64,000 nucleotides of DNA from Pantoea agglomerans. GTDB lineage: Bacteria; Pseudomonadota; Gammaproteobacteria; Enterobacterales; Enterobacteriaceae. Every line of letters starts with the position of its first letter. Within the stretch, counting starts at the first letter, position 1. The notes below the pieces were generated by a model. That model searched no databases and was not told the origin of the DNA. It saw only the letters and a list, made by a program, of their open reading frames with translations. The position numbers and the translations under genes were made by a program. Where the stretch lies: positions 1,178,001-1,242,000 of the forward strand of contig NZ_CP090207.1 of the NCBI RefSeq assembly GCF_021397715.1, written 5' to 3'. This document shows, one piece after another, positions 35,563 through 46,370 of the stretch.

Positions 35563-36513
35563 CTACAGGCGTGCGGCCAGCACATCTTCCAGCTTCTGCT
35601 GGTCAACCGCGAACTGACGGATACCGTCAGAAAGTTTTTCCACCGCCATCGGGTCCTGATTATGTTCCCAGCGGAACTCAGCCTCAGAGAGCGGCGACGG
35701 CTGATGGAAGCCTTCGGTTGACGGCTCCAGTTTACGCTCCAGCGGCGCATCGCTGTTCTGCAACTCTTCCAGCAGGTTAGGCGAAATGGTCAGGCGGTCG
35801 CAGCCGGCCAGCGCCACAATCTGCTCCACTTTACGGAAGCTGGCGCCCATGATGATGGTGCTGTAGCGATGCTTTTTGTAGTAGTCGTAGATGCGACGAA
35901 CGGATTTCACGCCCGGATCTTCATCGACCACATAGGGGTCCATCGGTTTGCGGCTGTTGTACCAGTCATAAATGCGGCCAACAAACGGCGAGATCAGGAA
36001 CACGCCCGCCTCGGCACAGGCCCGCGCCTGGGCAAAGGAGAACAGCAGCGTCAGGTTACAGTTGATGCCATTCTTCTCCAGCTCTTCCGCCGCGCGGATG
36101 CCTTCCCAGGTGGAGGCCAGTTTGATCAGAATACGTGAGCGATCGATACCGTGCTCTTCATACAGGCGAACCAGTTTCTCTGCTTTGGTCACACACATGC
36201 CACGATCGAAAGAGAGGCGCGCATCCACTTCGGTCGAAACACGGCCCGGTACGCTTTTCAGAATCTCCATACCGAGGTTAATCGCCACTTTGTCACTGGC
36301 GTTGATGATCTGCGTCTCTTTGCTGCCGCCCTGTTTTTTGGCGTAGTCAATCGCATCATCGATCAGGTGTTTATAGGCATCAAGACTGGAGGCTTTGAGG
36401 ATCAGCGACGGGTTGGTGGTGGCGTCTTCCGGGTGGTAATTACGAATCGATTCAATATCACCACTGTCCGCCACCACGGTGGTGAACTGTTTCAGGGCTT
36501 CTAGCTGGTTCAT
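35563..36513 (-). CDS. talA: TalA, transaldolase
   Basis: A 316-residue TIM-barrel aldolase, exactly the E. coli TalA length. It transfers a dihydroxyacetone unit between sugar phosphates. [39 protein letters not shown] (Schiff-base Lys131) and [11 protein letters not shown] are diagnostic. The start is ATG 36511-36513 with AAGGAG seven bases upstream; the frame continues to 36693, but that part has no homology. It is co-oriented with tktB, as in E. coli. A sigma-S-type -10 element lies about 215 bases upstream. maeB, the E. coli neighbour upstream of talA, is absent. Confidence 0.96.
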   Translation of the reverse strand: MNQLEALKQFTTVVADSGDIESIRNYHPEDATTNPSLILKASSLDAYKHLIDDAIDYAKKQGGSKETQIINASDKVAINLGMEILKSVPGRVSTEVDARLSFDRGMCVTKAEKLVRLYEEHGIDRSRILIKLASTWEGIRAAEELEKNGINCNLTLLFSFAQARACAEAGVFLISPFVGRIYDWYNSRKPMDPYVVDEDPGVKSVRRIYDYYKKHRYSTIIMGASFRKVEQIVALAGCDRLTISPNLLEELQNSDAPLERKLEPSTEGFHQPSPLSEAEFRWEHNQDPMAVEKLSDGIRQFAVDQQKLEDVLAARL

Positions 36514-36858
36514 TTCTACACTCCTTGAAAAGAAAACATGAAAGCGAAAAGGGAGCACCTCAGGCCTCGGAGCCAATCTATGGCGTGCTTTGCTACCGGG
36601 AACGCGAACCCATAACATTGCAACAGACACTTTCGGATGAAAATGCGGTTTCTCTGATTGTTGCGCTGCGAGGCGGTGCGAAGGAGCCGTCATGCGGTGT
36701 TAACCGTGGGGTGCGCCATATTCCACCCTTAAGCATAGCAGCCAGGATAAATGACGCAGGCAACACTGTAGCAATCCGTGCCGTATCAGAAGGGGTAGAG
36801 GCGGAGAAGGGCGGTGAAACCGCCGCGCGGGCGCAGAGCCACGCGGCGGAAGCGGGGA
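36514..36858. other. Intergenic region upstream of talA
   Basis: About 345 bases between talA and the end of hemF. Apart from the sigma-S-like element at 36729-36739 I see no gene or hairpin. Open frames crossing it on both strands have no recognisable content. Confidence 0.5.
36729..36739 (-). promoter_or_regulatory. Sigma-S-type -10 element upstream of talA-tktB
   Basis: On the minus strand the bases read GCTATGCTTAA, matching every position of the extended sigma-S -10 consensus KCTAYRCTTAA. It lies about 215 bases upstream of the talA ATG. RpoS control of talA and tktB is established in E. coli. The long leader this implies is inferred. Confidence 0.62.
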
Positions 36859-37863
<1,005 letters not shown>

Positions 37864-37873
37864 TTAGCCGGGA

Positions 37874-38725
37874 TCAGGCATTGCGTCGATCAAATTCGTC
37901 AAAGTAATTAACGATGCCACCGGCGATGGCGGCGGCAATTTTCTGACGAAACGCATGAGTCCCGAGCAACTGTTCTTCACGCGGATTAGTAATAAAGGAG
38001 GTTTCGACCAGCACCGAAGGAATCGACGGAGACTTCAGTACCGCAAACGCCGCCTGTTCCGTGTGCTGACTGTGCAGATGATGCACCGGCCGAATCTGAT
38101 CCAGCACATGCTTGCCCAGCGTCAGGCTGTTTTTGATGGTATCGGTCTGAACCAGATCGAACAGGATTTGCTGCAGATAGTGATCCTGCTGCTGGACCTT
38201 TTCGCCGCCCAGCTTGTCGGCATCATTCTCGCGCTGCGACAGATAACGCGCCATCGAACTGCTGGCGCCGCGATTAGAGAGAGCAAAGACCGAGGCGCCA
38301 TTGGCGTCCGGACTGGTGAAACCATCGGCATGGATCGACATAAACAGATGCGCGCCGTGCTGATGGGCAATCTCAACCCGCTGGTAGAGCGGAATGAAAT
38401 GGTCGCTGTCGCGCGTCAGCCGGACTTCAATGTGCGGATGATTCTGTAACTCACGCTGCACATTGCCGGCAATTTCCAGCACGATATGTTTCTCTTCCGA
38501 TCCCTCTTCGCCCACCGCGCCGGAGTCGATGCCGCCGTGGCCAGGGTCGAGCATCACGATGCGTTTACCCCCTTTTGCTGGCGGAGCCGGGCGCGGATGA
38601 CGCGTACTGTTCTGCAGCGCGGCAGACGCCTCTTTGGCCTGAACGGCACGCGGCGATAAAATGGCCAGCGCCAGCCCGGAAAGCAGTAACTGACGACGGT
38701 GAATCAAACGTTTAAGCAATTGCAT
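37874..38725 (-). CDS. amiA: AmiA, Tat-exported N-acetylmuramoyl-L-alanine amidase
   Basis: A 283-residue amidase_3 enzyme. The N-terminus has a twin-arginine signal (HRRQLLLSGLALAILSPRAVQA, cleavage at about residue 30). Zinc ligands are His63 (LDPGHGG), Glu78 (GSEEKH) and His132 (SIHADGF); the catalytic Glu is in SVLVETSFITN. The inserted helix (about 155-200, around QRENDADKLGGEKVQQQDH) is the autoinhibitory region activated by EnvC. It cleaves septal peptidoglycan in the periplasm during cell separation. Unlike AmiB and AmiC there is no N-terminal AMIN domain. It is upstream of hemF and divergent from ypeA. Confidence 0.95.
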   Translation of the reverse strand: MQLLKRLIHRRQLLLSGLALAILSPRAVQAKEASAALQNSTRHPRPAPPAKGGKRIVMLDPGHGGIDSGAVGEEGSEEKHIVLEIAGNVQRELQNHPHIEVRLTRDSDHFIPLYQRVEIAHQHGAHLFMSIHADGFTSPDANGASVFALSNRGASSSMARYLSQRENDADKLGGEKVQQQDHYLQQILFDLVQTDTIKNSLTLGKHVLDQIRPVHHLHSQHTEQAAFAVLKSPSIPSVLVETSFITNPREEQLLGTHAFRQKIAAAIAGGIVNYFDEFDRRNA

Positions 38726-38932
38726 GGACAGGCCCGCTAAGAAAAATCCTGCCGATGTTATAGCGTAACGCTATGCTGGCTGCGATCTCTGAAACATTTC
38801 AGGGCATTACTTTGTATTTCAGTCCACGAACAGAAAAATTGCGTTTTTTATTTGCTGCCAGCGAGGCGAGGGTTGCGTGCGCCGAAGAATGCGTGATAAT
38901 CAGCAAATTGTGCTTAGTTGCAGGTAAAGAAG

Positions 38933-39358
38933 ATGGAAATCCGCGCCTTCCGGCAGGAAGATTTTGAAGAAGTGATCACCTTATGGGAACGTTGCGATTT
39001 GTTACGGCCATGGAACGATCCGGAGCTGGACATCGAACGTAAAATGCATCACGACCCCGATCTTTTCCTGGTCGCTGAAGTGGGCGGCGTGGTTGTCGGT
39101 ACGCTGATGGGCGGTTACGATGGTCATCGCGGTGCGGCATACTATCTGGCGGTCCATCCCGATTATCAGGGCCGTGGTTTTGCCAACGCGCTGATGAACC
39201 GGCTGGAGAAGAAACTGATTGCCCGCGGCTGTCCGAAACTGCATCTGATGATCCGTGAAGAGAACGATCAGGTGGTGGCGTTTTACGAGAAGCTCGATTA
39301 CGAGCCGGTCGATGTGCTGCTCTACGGCAAGCGTCTGATTGAAGATCGTGAATATTAA
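38933..39358 (+). CDS. ypeA: YpeA, GNAT-family acetyltransferase
   Basis: A 141-residue protein, the length of E. coli YpeA. GNAT motif A reads [26 protein letters not shown], the acetyl-CoA pyrophosphate loop. [30 protein letters not shown] is the conserved start region. Substrate unknown; related enzymes acetylate protein N-termini or small amines. ATG 38933 is preferred over the in-frame start 15 bases upstream because it gives the family N-terminus. The 207-base gap to amiA carries both divergent promoters, not resolved here. yfeZ overlaps the 3' end by 11 bases. Confidence 0.92.
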   Translation: MEIRAFRQEDFEEVITLWERCDLLRPWNDPELDIERKMHHDPDLFLVAEVGGVVVGTLMGGYDGHRGAAYYLAVHPDYQGRGFANALMNRLEKKLIARGCPKLHLMIREENDQVVAFYEKLDYEPVDVLLYGKRLIEDREY

Positions 39359-39815
39359 TCCTTCACCCGACTATCTGCCGGATGAATATGACGGCAAAGG
39401 GCAGCTGCGGCTGCCGTTTCTTTTTTGGCTGATCCTGTTGCTGCAGGCGCGTACCTGGCTGCTGCTGGTGATGGCGGGGGCCTCACGTCAGCAGGGCAAC
39501 GATCTGCTGGCACTGTTTTATCCTGACTCGCAGGCGTTCTGGACTGGCCTCGCACTGGGCTTACCGGCGCTGGCGGGTCTGCTGCTGACCGGTTACCGGT
39601 CGCGCTGGCCGCGGCTATGGCAACACTGGCGTAGCGTGCTGGCGCTGTCGCTGCTGGTAAATCTACTGTGGCAGGGCGCGCAGTTTGCCCAGGGCGATCT
39701 GCTCAGTTCACCACTGCCGCTGCTGCTGACGCTGTTTGATCTGCTGGCGTTGATCTGGCTGCAAAGCAACCGTCGCCTGCGCGACTGCTTTTTGCCTGAA
39801 CACCATCTTAAATAA
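39348..39815 (+). CDS. yfeZ: YfeZ, inner-membrane DUF2919 protein
   Basis: A 155-residue protein with about four TM segments ([71 protein letters not shown]). The N-terminal [17 protein letters not shown] and C-terminal [11 protein letters not shown] are typical of YfeZ. Function unknown. No ATG is available upstream of the conserved region. GTG 39348, inside the end of ypeA, is my choice; TTG 39339 is an alternative that adds three residues. Translation is probably coupled to ypeA. Confidence 0.85.
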   Translation: MNINPSPDYLPDEYDGKGQLRLPFLFWLILLLQARTWLLLVMAGASRQQGNDLLALFYPDSQAFWTGLALGLPALAGLLLTGYRSRWPRLWQHWRSVLALSLLVNLLWQGAQFAQGDLLSSPLPLLLTLFDLLALIWLQSNRRLRDCFLPEHHLK

Positions 39816-39880
39816 ACTTTTTGCCGCTTTGCGACTCCAATCAGTTCCGCCTTTCCGGCATCGCATTAACAGGAGTTTTC

Positions 39881-40498
39881 ATGAAAGCTGTTCGTACCAC
39901 GCTACTGATGGCCACCGTTGTGTTGAGCGGCTGTGCCAGTTCGGGTTCCGGCGCTGACCGTAGCCAGCAGGTAAGCTGGTGGAATCCGCTGAGTTATCAC
40001 TGGTCTTCGGCGCTGCCGTGGAACTGGTTTGGTTCCTCACTGACCGTGACCGAGCAGGGTGTGGGTGGCGTGACCGCCTCGACCGCCATGAATGAAAGCG
40101 CCATCAATGACGGACTGAACGGGGATTACACCCTGCGTCAGGGGATGCGCAGCCACAATGGCGAAGTGGTTTCCTTCTGGCAGGCGCTGAAAGAGGGCGA
40201 GGTTAAACTGGTGGTCTACGGTCAGACACAGCCAGAACGGATTGAGGTGATGGACGGCAATATTGCCAGCGCTGATGGCAGCAAAATCGGCGATCTGTTC
40301 AGCAATAAATTCAGTAAAGCCTTCGACAACTGCACCTTAGCCAGCGGCACCGATGCGCGTGACGTGGCGTGCCGTGCGCCCGGCAGCCAGCATCTGACCT
40401 ATGTCTATCATGGCGACTGGCATGGACCGGAAGGTTTGATGCCGTCAGACGATACGCTGAAAAACTGGAAGCTCAGCAAGATCGTCTGGCAACGTTAA
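39881..40498 (+). CDS. yfeY: YfeY, RpoE-regulated outer-membrane-type lipoprotein (DUF1131)
   Basis: A 205-residue lipoprotein with lipobox LSGC (Cys18). The mature region includes WWNPLSYHWSSALPWNWFGSSLTVTEQGVGG, the DUF1131 core, and two cysteines (NCTLA and ACRAP) that may pair. E. coli YfeY is a sigma-E-dependent lipoprotein of unknown function. ATG 39881 has AGGAG five bases upstream. I looked for a sigma-E promoter in the 65 bases before it and found no convincing GGAACTT/TCTGA pair. A strong hairpin follows about 70 bases after the stop. Confidence 0.9.
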   Translation: MKAVRTTLLMATVVLSGCASSGSGADRSQQVSWWNPLSYHWSSALPWNWFGSSLTVTEQGVGGVTASTAMNESAINDGLNGDYTLRQGMRSHNGEVVSFWQALKEGEVKLVVYGQTQPERIEVMDGNIASADGSKIGDLFSNKFSKAFDNCTLASGTDARDVACRAPGSQHLTYVYHGDWHGPEGLMPSDDTLKNWKLSKIVWQR

Positions 40499-40568
40499 GC
40501 GCGCCAGCGCTGTTAGCGGCGGCTGGCTAATCGTGGGCCGGTCATCCCCTCTCACTCCTGAATCCTCT

Positions 40569-40592
40569 GGCGGACGTCACGCGACGTCCGCC
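40569..40592 (+). terminator. Hairpin terminator downstream of yfeY
   Basis: GGCGGACGTC pairs with GACGTCCGCC around ACGC. The following sequence TCCGCTTTTGC is only modestly T-rich. Confidence 0.7.
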
Positions 40593-40755
40593 TCCGCTTT
40601 TGCTGAAAACGGCATAAACTTCGCCGCCGTCTTATGCTTTTTTCGACTTTGAAATCATCAAACGATATATAAAACCGTTACTGGTTTTCACAGAGTTATA
40701 AATAAACTGGTGCCTCAGCGGGTGAGATCCGCATCAAACTTTTTCAGGGTGCCAA

Positions 40756-41772
40756 ATGACATTACAAGCGATGAAAAAAATCGTGAGCGGTCTCGCGTTG
40801 TCGCTGAGCCTTGCCGGCGCAGCCCATGCCACTGAATTACTTAACAGCTCCTACGACGTATCGCGTGAGCTGTTTGTTGCCCTGAATGCGCCCTTCATCA
40901 AGCAGTGGGATGCCAGCCATCCTGCCGATCCGCTGACCATCAAGATGTCACATGCCGGTTCCTCGAAACAGGCACTGGCGATCCTGCAGGGGCTGCGCGC
41001 CGATGTCGTGACTTACAATCAGGTCACTGACGTGCAGGTGCTGCATGATAAAGGCAACCTGATTGCGGCGGACTGGAAAAGCCGCCTGCCTAACAACAGC
41101 TCGCCGTTCTACTCCACCATGGCGTTCCTGGTGCGCAAGGGCAATCCAAAGCAGATCCATGACTGGTCTGATTTGGCCCGCAGCGACGTGAAGCTGATCT
41201 TCCCCAATCCAAAAACGTCCGGCAACGGTCGCTATACCTATCTGGCGGCCTGGGGCGCAGCGGACAAGGCTGATGGCGGCGATCAGGCCAAAACCCGCGC
41301 CTTTATGACCCAGTTCCTGAAAAATGTGGAAGTGTTCGATACCGGCGGTCGCGGCGCAACCACGACCTTTGCCGAACGTGGGCTGGGCGATGTGCTGATC
41401 AGCTTTGAGTCGGAAGTGAACAATATTCGTAATCAGTACGGTAAAGATCAGTATGAAGTGGTGGTGCCGAAAACCGACATCCTGGCGGAGTTTCCGGTGG
41501 CGTGGGTGGATAAAAATGTCGCCCATAACAACACGGCCGACGCGGCCAGCGCTTACCTGAACTATCTCTATACACCCGCCGCGCAGGCGATCATTACCCG
41601 CTATTACTATCGGGTGAACAACCCGCAACTGATGGCGGAGCAGAAGGATCGCTTCCCGCAAACCGAGCTGTTCGGGGTTGAAGAGGCGTTTGGCGGCTGG
41701 GATAAGGTCATGCAGACCCACTTCGTCAGCGGCGGTGAGCTCGACAAATTGTTAGCGGCGGGGCGCGGATAA
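40756..41772 (+). CDS. cysP: CysP, thiosulfate/sulfate-binding periplasmic protein
   Basis: A 338-residue binding protein, exactly the E. coli length. The signal peptide is cleaved after AHA (residue 25). [46 protein letters not shown] and [19 protein letters not shown] are the oxyanion-binding signatures. It delivers thiosulfate and sulfate to CysTWA. ATG 40756 follows CAGGG. The 257-base upstream region, AT-rich near 40640-40720, should carry the CysB-activated promoter; CysB sites are too degenerate to place by eye. The stop overlaps the cysT start by one base. Confidence 0.97.
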   Translation: MTLQAMKKIVSGLALSLSLAGAAHATELLNSSYDVSRELFVALNAPFIKQWDASHPADPLTIKMSHAGSSKQALAILQGLRADVVTYNQVTDVQVLHDKGNLIAADWKSRLPNNSSPFYSTMAFLVRKGNPKQIHDWSDLARSDVKLIFPNPKTSGNGRYTYLAAWGAADKADGGDQAKTRAFMTQFLKNVEVFDTGGRGATTTFAERGLGDVLISFESEVNNIRNQYGKDQYEVVVPKTDILAEFPVAWVDKNVAHNNTADAASAYLNYLYTPAAQAIITRYYYRVNNPQLMAEQKDRFPQTELFGVEEAFGGWDKVMQTHFVSGGELDKLLAAGRG

Positions 41773-42605
41773 TGTTTGCAGCCAGCCAGAAACGTGTATT
41801 GCCCGGCTTTGGTATCAGCCTCGGCACCAGCCTGCTGTTTACCTGTCTGATTCTGCTGTTGCCGGTCAGTGCCGTGATTATGCAGCTGTCGCAAATGACG
41901 CTGCAACAGTACTGGGATGTGGTCACCAATCCACAGCTGATTGCCGCCTATAAAGTGACGCTGCTCTCTGCGGGTGTCGCATCACTGTTCAACGCCGTGT
42001 TCGGCATGCTGATGGCGTGGATCCTGACCCGTTATCGCTTTCCTGGCCGGACGCTGCTGGATGGCCTGATGGATCTGCCGTTCGCGCTGCCGACCGCCGT
42101 GGCGGGTCTGACGCTGGCCGGACTGTTTTCAGTTAACGGCTGGTACGGACAGTGGTTCGCACATTTTGATATCAAAATTTCCTACACCTGGATCGGCATT
42201 GCGATTGCGATGGCGTTCACCAGCATCCCGTTTGTGGTGCGTACCGTGCAGCCGGTGCTGGAGGAGTTAGGCCCGGAATATGAAGAGGCCGCGGAAACGC
42301 TCGGCGCAACGCCGTGGCAGAGCTTTCGCCGCGTGGTGCTGCCGGAGGTCGCACCCGCGCTGCTGGCCGGCACGGCGCTCTCCTTTACCCGCAGCCTGGG
42401 TGAGTTTGGCGCGGTGATTTTCATTGCCGGCAACATCGCCTGGAAAACCGAAGTGACCTCGCTGATGATTTTTGTCCGGCTGCAGGAGTTCGATTATCCG
42501 GCAGCCAGCGCTATCGCCTCGGTGATTCTGGCCGCCTCGCTGATTCTGTTGTTCGCGATTAACACATTACAGAGCCGCTTTGGCCGTCGTCTGGGAGGCC
42601 ACTAA
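41772..42605 (+). CDS. cysT: CysT (CysU), sulfate/thiosulfate ABC permease subunit
   Basis: A 277-residue inner-membrane permease with six TM segments. The EAA coupling loop is YEEAAETLGATPWQSFRRVVLPEV, followed by SFTRSLGEFGAVIFIAGNIAWKTEV, conserved in CysT. The start overlaps the cysP stop and the stop overlaps the cysW start (TAATG), indicating coupled translation in cysPTWA. It forms the channel with CysW. Confidence 0.97.
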   Translation: MFAASQKRVLPGFGISLGTSLLFTCLILLLPVSAVIMQLSQMTLQQYWDVVTNPQLIAAYKVTLLSAGVASLFNAVFGMLMAWILTRYRFPGRTLLDGLMDLPFALPTAVAGLTLAGLFSVNGWYGQWFAHFDIKISYTWIGIAIAMAFTSIPFVVRTVQPVLEELGPEYEEAAETLGATPWQSFRRVVLPEVAPALLAGTALSFTRSLGEFGAVIFIAGNIAWKTEVTSLMIFVRLQEFDYPAASAIASVILAASLILLFAINTLQSRFGRRLGGH

Positions 42606-43480
42606 TGGCAGAGGTTTCGCAACTTAATCATGCTGCCCGCCAGCCGGTCAACTGGGGCAAATGGCTGCTGATCGGTATTGGCGCGCTGGTGTCGATACTG
42701 CTGCTGGTGGTGCCGATGGCTTCGATCTTCTGGGAAGCACTGAATCAGGGGCTGATTGTCGCCCTTAGCAACCTGGCGGACCCTGACATGCTGCACGCTA
42801 TCTGGCTGACCGTGATGGTGGCGCTGATTACCGTGCCGGTTAACCTGGTGTTTGGCACGCTGCTCGCCTGGCTGGTGACACGCTTTACCTTTCCCGGACG
42901 GCAACTGCTGCTGACGCTGTTTGATATTCCGTTTGCCGTCTCACCGGTGGTCGCCGGTCTGATGTATCTGCTGTTCTGGGGCGTGAACGGTCCGGCGGGC
43001 GGCTGGCTGGATGCCCATAACATTCAGATTATGTTTGCCTGGCCTGGCATGGTGCTGGCAACGGTATTTGTCACCTGTCCGTTTGTGGTGCGTGAACTGG
43101 TGCCGGTGATGCTGAGCCAGGGCAGTCATGAAGATGAGGCGGCAGTGCTGTTAGGCGCTTCCGGCTGGCAGATGTTCCGTCGCGTCACGCTGCCGAATAT
43201 CCGCTGGGCGCTGCTGTATGGCATCGTGCTGACTAACGCCCGCGCGATTGGTGAATTTGGTGCGGTCTCGGTGGTATCGGGATCGATTCGCGGTGAGACC
43301 TATACCTTACCGCTTCAGATTGAATTACTGCATCAGGATTACAACACCGTTGGCGCGTTCACCGCCGCCGCGCTGTTGACGCTGATGGCAATTGTTACGC
43401 TGTTTCTGAAAAGCATTGTGCAATGGCGCTTAGCGCAACAGCACACTCGCTTGCAACAGGAGGGAAATCATGAGCATTGA
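42605..43480 (+). CDS. cysW: CysW, sulfate/thiosulfate ABC permease subunit
   Basis: A 291-residue permease, partner of CysT. The EAA region reads [25 protein letters not shown], and [31 protein letters not shown] is the CysW signature. Six TM segments start at about residue 20. It overlaps cysT by one base and cysA by 11 bases. Confidence 0.97.
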   Translation: MAEVSQLNHAARQPVNWGKWLLIGIGALVSILLLVVPMASIFWEALNQGLIVALSNLADPDMLHAIWLTVMVALITVPVNLVFGTLLAWLVTRFTFPGRQLLLTLFDIPFAVSPVVAGLMYLLFWGVNGPAGGWLDAHNIQIMFAWPGMVLATVFVTCPFVVRELVPVMLSQGSHEDEAAVLLGASGWQMFRRVTLPNIRWALLYGIVLTNARAIGEFGAVSVVSGSIRGETYTLPLQIELLHQDYNTVGAFTAAALLTLMAIVTLFLKSIVQWRLAQQHTRLQQEGNHEH

Positions 43481-44558
43481 GATTAACAAGATCAACAAAT
43501 CCTTTGGTCGCACGTCGGTGCTGAACGATATCTCTCTTGATATTGCCTCGGGCGAGATGGTGGCGTTACTGGGCCCGTCAGGTTCGGGGAAAACTACGCT
43601 GTTGCGCATTATTGCCGGGCTGGAACATCAGAACAGCGGTCAGATCCGTTTTCACGGTAACGATGTCAGCCGCCTCCATGCACGCGATCGTCAGGTCGGA
43701 TTTGTCTTTCAGCACTATGCGCTGTTCCGTCATATGACGGTATTCGACAACATCGCCTTTGGTCTGACCGTGCTGCCGCGCCGGGAACGTCCGTCCTCTG
43801 CCGAGATTAAGCAGCGCGTCACCCGCCTGCTGGAGATGGTACAACTGGCGCACCTGGCGAATCGCTTCCCGGCGCAGCTGTCAGGCGGTCAGAAGCAGCG
43901 TGTGGCGCTGGCGCGTGCCTTAGCCGTCGAACCGCAAATCCTGCTGCTGGATGAGCCATTTGGTGCGCTGGATGCACAGGTGCGTAAAGAGCTGCGCCGC
44001 TGGCTGCGTCAGCTGCATGAAGAGATTAAATTTACCAGCGTGTTCGTCACCCATGACCAGGAAGAGGCGATGGAAGTGGCGGATCGCGTGGTGGTGATGA
44101 GCCAGGGCAATATCGAACAGGTGGGTACCCCAGACGATGTGTGGCGCGATCCGGCGACCCGCTTTGTGCTGGAGTTCCTCGGTGAAGTAAATCGCTTTGA
44201 CGGCGAGATCCAGGGCTCACAATTCCACGTTGGCGCCCATCACTGGCCGCTGGGTTATACCTCAGCGCATCAGGGAGCGGTCGAACTGTTCCTGCGTCCG
44301 TGGGAAATTGATGTCTCACGCCGTAGCAGCCTGGAAACGCCGCTGCCGGTGCAGGTACTGGAGATCAGCCCGCGCGGCCATTTCTGGCAACTGGTGGTGC
44401 AACCCACTGGCTGGCAGAGCGAGCCGTTCTCGCTGGTCTTTGAAGGCGAGCAGACCGCGCCGATCCGTGGCGAACGCCTGTTCGTTGGCCTGCAGCAGGC
44501 GCGTCTTTATCAGGGCGACACCCCGCTGCGCGCAGTTGCCTTTGCTCAGAGCGCCTGA
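43470..44558 (+). CDS. cysA: CysA, sulfate/thiosulfate ABC ATPase
   Basis: A 362-residue ATPase. Walker [10 protein letters not shown] is at 35-43, the Q-loop in [15 protein letters not shown], the signature [15 protein letters not shown], Walker [13 protein letters not shown], and the H-loop in [15 protein letters not shown]-terminal regulatory domain from about 240 ([11 protein letters not shown]) is typical of CysA. GGAGGG precedes its ATG within the end of cysW. It energises import by CysPTW. A terminator separates it from cysM, which in E. coli belongs to the same transcript, so read-through may matter. Confidence 0.97.
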   Translation: MSIEINKINKSFGRTSVLNDISLDIASGEMVALLGPSGSGKTTLLRIIAGLEHQNSGQIRFHGNDVSRLHARDRQVGFVFQHYALFRHMTVFDNIAFGLTVLPRRERPSSAEIKQRVTRLLEMVQLAHLANRFPAQLSGGQKQRVALARALAVEPQILLLDEPFGALDAQVRKELRRWLRQLHEEIKFTSVFVTHDQEEAMEVADRVVVMSQGNIEQVGTPDDVWRDPATRFVLEFLGEVNRFDGEIQGSQFHVGAHHWPLGYTSAHQGAVELFLRPWEIDVSRRSSLETPLPVQVLEISPRGHFWQLVVQPTGWQSEPFSLVFEGEQTAPIRGERLFVGLQQARLYQGDTPLRAVAFAQSA

Positions 44559-44576
44559 TATTTTCTCATCAACACC

Positions 44577-44605
44577 GGCGGGAGTGTGACTCCCGCCTTT
44601 TTTTT
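44577..44605 (+). terminator. Rho-independent terminator between cysA and cysM
   Basis: GGCGGGAGT pairs with ACTCCCGCC around GTG (44577-44597), followed by eight T residues. It lies inside the expected cysPTWAM operon, 18 bases after the cysA stop. Confidence 0.92.
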
Positions 44606-44638
44606 GCCATTTTTTTGTAATACGCCAGGAACAACACC

Positions 44639-45520
44639 GTGACGACTCTCGAAGATACCATCGGCAATACGCCGCTGATTAAGTTGCAGCGCCTGACGCC
44701 CGCTAACGGCAGTGAGGTGTGGCTCAAGCTGGAAGGCAATAATCCGGCGGGATCGGTCAAGGATCGCGCGGCCTGGTCGATGATCCATCAGGCAGAGCTG
44801 CGCGGCGAAATCACGCCAGGCGATCAGTTAATTGAAGCCACCAGCGGCAACACCGGCATTGCGCTGGCGATGATCGCCGCGATGAAAGGCTATCGGATGC
44901 GCCTGCTGATGCCGGACAACATGAGCCAGGAACGGCAGGATGCAATGCGTGCCTACGGTGCCGAACTGGTGTTGGTGTCGCGCGAGCAGGGAATGGAGGG
45001 CGCGCGCGACCTGGCGCAGGCGATGGCGGCACGCGGTGAAGGTCGGGTACTTGACCAGTTCAACAACCCCGACAATCCGCTGGGCCATTATCAGACTACC
45101 GGCCCCGAGCTGTGGCAACAGTCAAACCAGCGGATGACCCACTTTGTCTCCAGCATGGGCACCACCGGCACCATTACCGGCGTCGGGCGTTACCTGAAAG
45201 AGCACAATACCGGCGTGCAGGTAATCGGTTTGCAGCCCAGCGAAGGCAGCAGTATTCCGGGTATTCGCCGCTGGCCGCTGGCCTATCTGCCGGGCATTTA
45301 CCGGCCTAATCTGGTGGATGATGTGATTGACATGTCGCAGCAGGAAGCGGAAGAGACGATGCGCGCACTGGCAAGACGGGAAGGGATCTTCTGCGGCGTC
45401 AGCTCTGGTGGCGCGGTTGCGGGCGCACTGCGTATCGCCGCTGCGCATCCCGGCAGCGTGGTGGTAGCGATCGCCTGCGATCGTGGCGATCGCTATCTCT
45501 CCACCGGTCTCTATCAGTAA
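44639..45520 (+). CDS. cysM: CysM, cysteine synthase B
   Basis: A 293-residue PLP enzyme making cysteine from O-acetylserine with sulfide or S-sulfocysteine from thiosulfate, which fits its place after the thiosulfate importer. The PLP lysine is Lys41 in NPAGSVKDRA; the phosphate loop reads SSMGTTGTITGVG, and [11 protein letters not shown] binds the substrate. The start is GTG 44639, as in E. coli, with AGGA nine bases upstream. Length is ten residues under E. coli (303), because the C-terminal tail is shorter. A terminator precedes and another follows. Confidence 0.96.
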   Translation: MTTLEDTIGNTPLIKLQRLTPANGSEVWLKLEGNNPAGSVKDRAAWSMIHQAELRGEITPGDQLIEATSGNTGIALAMIAAMKGYRMRLLMPDNMSQERQDAMRAYGAELVLVSREQGMEGARDLAQAMAARGEGRVLDQFNNPDNPLGHYQTTGPELWQQSNQRMTHFVSSMGTTGTITGVGRYLKEHNTGVQVIGLQPSEGSSIPGIRRWPLAYLPGIYRPNLVDDVIDMSQQEAEETMRALARREGIFCGVSSGGAVAGALRIAAAHPGSVVVAIACDRGDRYLSTGLYQ

Positions 45521-45540
45521 CGTTCTCTCCGCCTGAACCG

Positions 45541-45579
45541 GCCTGCGCGCGCGTTATCGCTGCCCGCAGGCTTTTTTTT
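45541..45579 (+). terminator. Rho-independent terminator of cysM
   Basis: GCCTGCG (45541-45547) pairs with CGCAGGC (45565-45571), closing a 17-base GC-rich loop, followed by eight T residues. Confidence 0.82.
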
Positions 45580-45689
45580 ACGTGGCCTGAAGCTGGCTGT
45601 GGTGCTAAATCTGTAAGGATCACGTAAATCAGGCTGCGCCTTTTCCCGGCACAGGACAAAATAGCGGCAATTTTGTACGAGAGATAAAA

Positions 45690-46370
45690 ATGAAAATCCT
45701 GCTTGTAGATGATGACGTTGAATTAGGCACCATGTTAAGCCAGTACCTGATTGCCGAAGGGTTCGATGCGCAGCTGGTGTTAACCGGCAGCGCCGGCGTT
45801 CAGGGCGCGCTGTCCGGACACTATACCGCCATGATTCTGGATATCATGCTGCCCGATATGAGCGGTATCGATGTGCTGCGCCAGGTGCGACAGAACAGCC
45901 GCTTGCCGGTCATCATGCTGACCGCTAAAGGCGACAACATCGATCGGGTGATTGGGCTGGAGATGGGCGCGGATGATTACATGCCAAAACCCTGCTATCC
46001 GCGAGAACTGGTGGCCCGTCTGCGTGCGGTGCTGCGTCGTTTCGAAGAGCAGGCGCCGCAGCCTGACACCAAAGAGCCGCTGCGCTGGCGCGAGCTGACG
46101 CTGAATCCCGCTACCCGCATCACCGAATGGCAGGGTAAAGCGTTTGATTTAACGGCGTCAGAATTTAACCTGCTGGATTTGCTGCTGCGTGCGCCGGATC
46201 GGGTGGTATCGAAAGATGAGCTGTCAGAGAAGGGGCTGGGTCGTCCGCGTGAAGCCTATGACCGCAGCGTCGATGTTCATATCAGCAACATCCGTCAGAA
46301 GTTAAGCGCCTTAACCGCGGACAGCATCAATATTGAGACCGTACGCAGTATTGGTTACCGTATTCGATGA
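45690..46370 (+). CDS. OmpR/PhoB-family response regulator, CpxR-like
   Basis: A 226-residue regulator. The receiver domain has acidic residues DDD at 7-9, phospho-acceptor Asp51 in LDIMLPDMSG, Thr in MLTAKG and Lys in MPKPCYPREL. A winged-helix domain follows (about 130-226, FDLTASEFNLLDLLLRAP, DRSVDVHISNIRQKL, RSIGYRI). It resembles CpxR more than other OmpR members (DRVIGLEMGADDYMPKP) but is not CpxR itself; the true cpxRA lies elsewhere in enterobacteria. ATG 45690 has GAGAGA upstream and the end overlaps the kinase gene by four bases. No target gene is adjacent, so its regulon cannot be read from context. It replaces the E. coli pdxK/yfeK/yfeS interval. Confidence 0.9.
   Translation: MKILLVDDDVELGTMLSQYLIAEGFDAQLVLTGSAGVQGALSGHYTAMILDIMLPDMSGIDVLRQVRQNSRLPVIMLTAKGDNIDRVIGLEMGADDYMPKPCYPRELVARLRAVLRRFEEQAPQPDTKEPLRWRELTLNPATRITEWQGKAFDLTASEFNLLDLLLRAPDRVVSKDELSEKGLGRPREAYDRSVDVHISNIRQKLSALTADSINIETVRSIGYRIR

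Noticed and set aside
39816-39880. Sigma-E promoter for yfeY
   Set aside because: Expected from E. coli, but no GGAACTT-like and TCTGA-like pair at 15-17 bases could be found.
40948-41721. 257-codon open frame antisense to cysP
   Set aside because: It lies wholly opposite a well-conserved cysP. The high third-position GC of the real gene keeps the opposite strand free of stops. The translation has no recognisable motif.
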